Assembly (NCBI GenBank): GCA_016165875.1
Contig: JABBOT010000012.1
Location: 10,440,136-10,504,135 of the forward strand
Source: Acanthopleura granulata
Taxonomy: Eukaryota; Mollusca; Polyplacophora; Chitonida; Chitonidae
DNA length: 64,000 nucleotides
Reading direction: 5' to 3'
Part shown: one piece after another, positions 63,097-64,000 of the stretch
Layout of the letters: each line of letters starts with the position of its first letter
Position numbering within the stretch: the stretch's first letter is position 1
The notes under the pieces: model-generated
The model's input: only the letters and a program-made list of their open reading frames with translations
Database searches by the model: none
What the model was told of the DNA's origin: nothing
Made by a program: the position numbers and the translations under genes

Positions 63097-63238
63097 ATGG
63101 CGGACAGTAGCTCAGAGGATGGTGGAAGTAATACAAGTTGGATTCCTTACAGGGAAAGAGAGGACTGGAAAGACGTCACCCCGGTGCAGCAAGATGACGG
63201 ACCTCATCCAGTTGTGCAGATAGCCTATTCGGACAGAT
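63097..63238 (+). CDS. FNTA: farnesyltransferase/geranylgeranyltransferase I subunit alpha, exon 1 (partial)
   Basis: FNTA is the shared alpha subunit of the two cytosolic CaaX prenyltransferases. Only the first coding exon is in the window: 47 codons plus one base, from [10 protein letters not shown] to IAYSDR, ending at the donor AGAT/GTATGT (phase 1). The block [20 protein letters not shown], followed by PVVQIAYSD, matches the family segment that precedes the first alpha-alpha prenyl repeat. The start at 63,097 is chosen over an in-frame ATG at 63,088 because its context (CAGCATGG, A at -3) is better. The next exon should begin with the rest of a Phe codon, then Arg-Asp-Val-Tyr, and is not found before 64,000. 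It lies head to head with FHIP2A. Confidence 0.9.
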
Positions 63239-64000
63239 GTATGTCTCGGAAGCGAATATGCATCAAGTACATTACACTGAGTCCACAACAAGACAACTGG
63301 ATTGATTGATTCAGAAAGTGACATGCCGGCACATTGCCATTTATTCAGCACTACATCTGTACATGTCCTACTGGTTTAGTCTGCGTCAAAAATGTGCTTT
63401 TAGATTCTTGTGGGCATCTTGCCAGCTAAGACACCACGCTTCCATTATTGTGATACCTCTTTTTATCACACCCTGCGTCGAAATGATAATATGATACTAC
63501 AACAACAACGCTGTGCTTCACGCTTAAAGAGATTTTGAGGGCAGGGGTCATTTTTTTTAAATTTATTAATTGGGAAAACATATTATTTTCTGTTGTATAA
63601 CAGGAAAGGGTAAATTATGAAAAAAAATATCTGAAATTGGAAGCATGTAGATTTTTCTTATTTGAGTTTCAATTTTAAGAAATTTGTATCCCCAGCATGC
63701 AAATATGTCTTTAAAATTCTTAAAATTGAAGAAAGTAATTCTTGCTGGAGAGACAACATAAGAAATTCATGATATTTTCTTATTTAAGAAATTTTTGAAA
63801 GTTTTGCTGTCTGTAAAAAAAGTACTGTTTTTACAATGTTTTTACAATGACTTCAGACAGTGCTAACCCAAAATGTTTGTGTTTCTAACAGGTTTGATAA
63901 ACAAGTGCTTGCTGATATTCAGCATATTTGATCAAAAGTGCTTTTCATGCTGCATATGCGGAGCTTTGCAGTGATGCCATGGCAGCTCTGAGCCAGTCAA
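63239..64000 (+). other. FNTA intron 1 (start)
   Basis: Follows the exon 1 donor. AT-rich and repetitive (AAGAAATTT, TTCTTAAAATT near 63,650-63,800). No second exon was recognised before the window ends. Confidence 0.6.

Overview
This is a repeat-rich stretch of an invertebrate nuclear genome, most likely a lophotrochozoan and probably a mollusc. The reasons are spliced genes with GT-AG introns, animal-specific genes (HPDL, FHIP2A, farnesyltransferase alpha, heparanase), two degenerate RNase H-bearing LINEs of one family, a piggyBac transposon, and many tRNA-derived SINEs. I recognise these SINE types from molluscan sequence, but the species assignment is inference. Nothing bacterial or viral was seen.

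Layout. 1-2,459: 3' part of a broken LINE, plus strand. 2.5-11.6 kb: intergenic repeats, including two pairs of long direct repeats and several degenerate minisatellites. 11,964-16,695 (minus): a second LINE of the same family, split by a 2,285-bp piggyBac element (13,175-15,459) with an uninterrupted 627-codon transposase. 16.7-22.3 kb: little recognisable. 22.55-23.54 kb: a ~1-kb foldback element with ~490-bp arms and a high density of TGACGTCA (CRE) motifs, followed by a C2H2 zinc-finger remnant and a tandem duplication carrying one SINE. 27.1-36.6 kb (plus): two diverged, decaying heparanase-like (GH79) copies in tandem. 38.7-42.1 kb (minus): a complete five-exon HPDL-like gene. 42.1-47.8 kb: intergenic. 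47.8-62.8 kb (minus): a complete 17-exon FHIP2A (FAM160B1) gene with SINEs, a 30-bp minisatellite and a tandem array of pieces of its own exon 7 in its introns. 63,097-63,238 (plus): first exon of farnesyltransferase subunit alpha, head to head with FHIP2A.

Reliability. HPDL (427 aa) and FHIP2A (722 aa) were assembled exon by exon. Every splice phase closes, total lengths are multiples of three, and both end at family-like C termini, so these are the most secure calls. FHIP proteins link dynein to cargo through Hook adaptors. HPDL is a mitochondrial dioxygenase-like protein, and FNTA is the shared alpha subunit of farnesyltransferase and geranylgeranyltransferase I. The genes share no pathway; FHIP2A and FNTA share only a 318-bp intergenic promoter region.

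Most notable observations: the coding-intact piggyBac nested in a dead LINE at a CTAA/CTAG rather than TTAA target; the intronic array of exon-7 fragments in FHIP2A; minisatellites that begin right at splice donors in two unrelated genes; the CRE-dense foldback element; and the decaying heparanase tandem pair.
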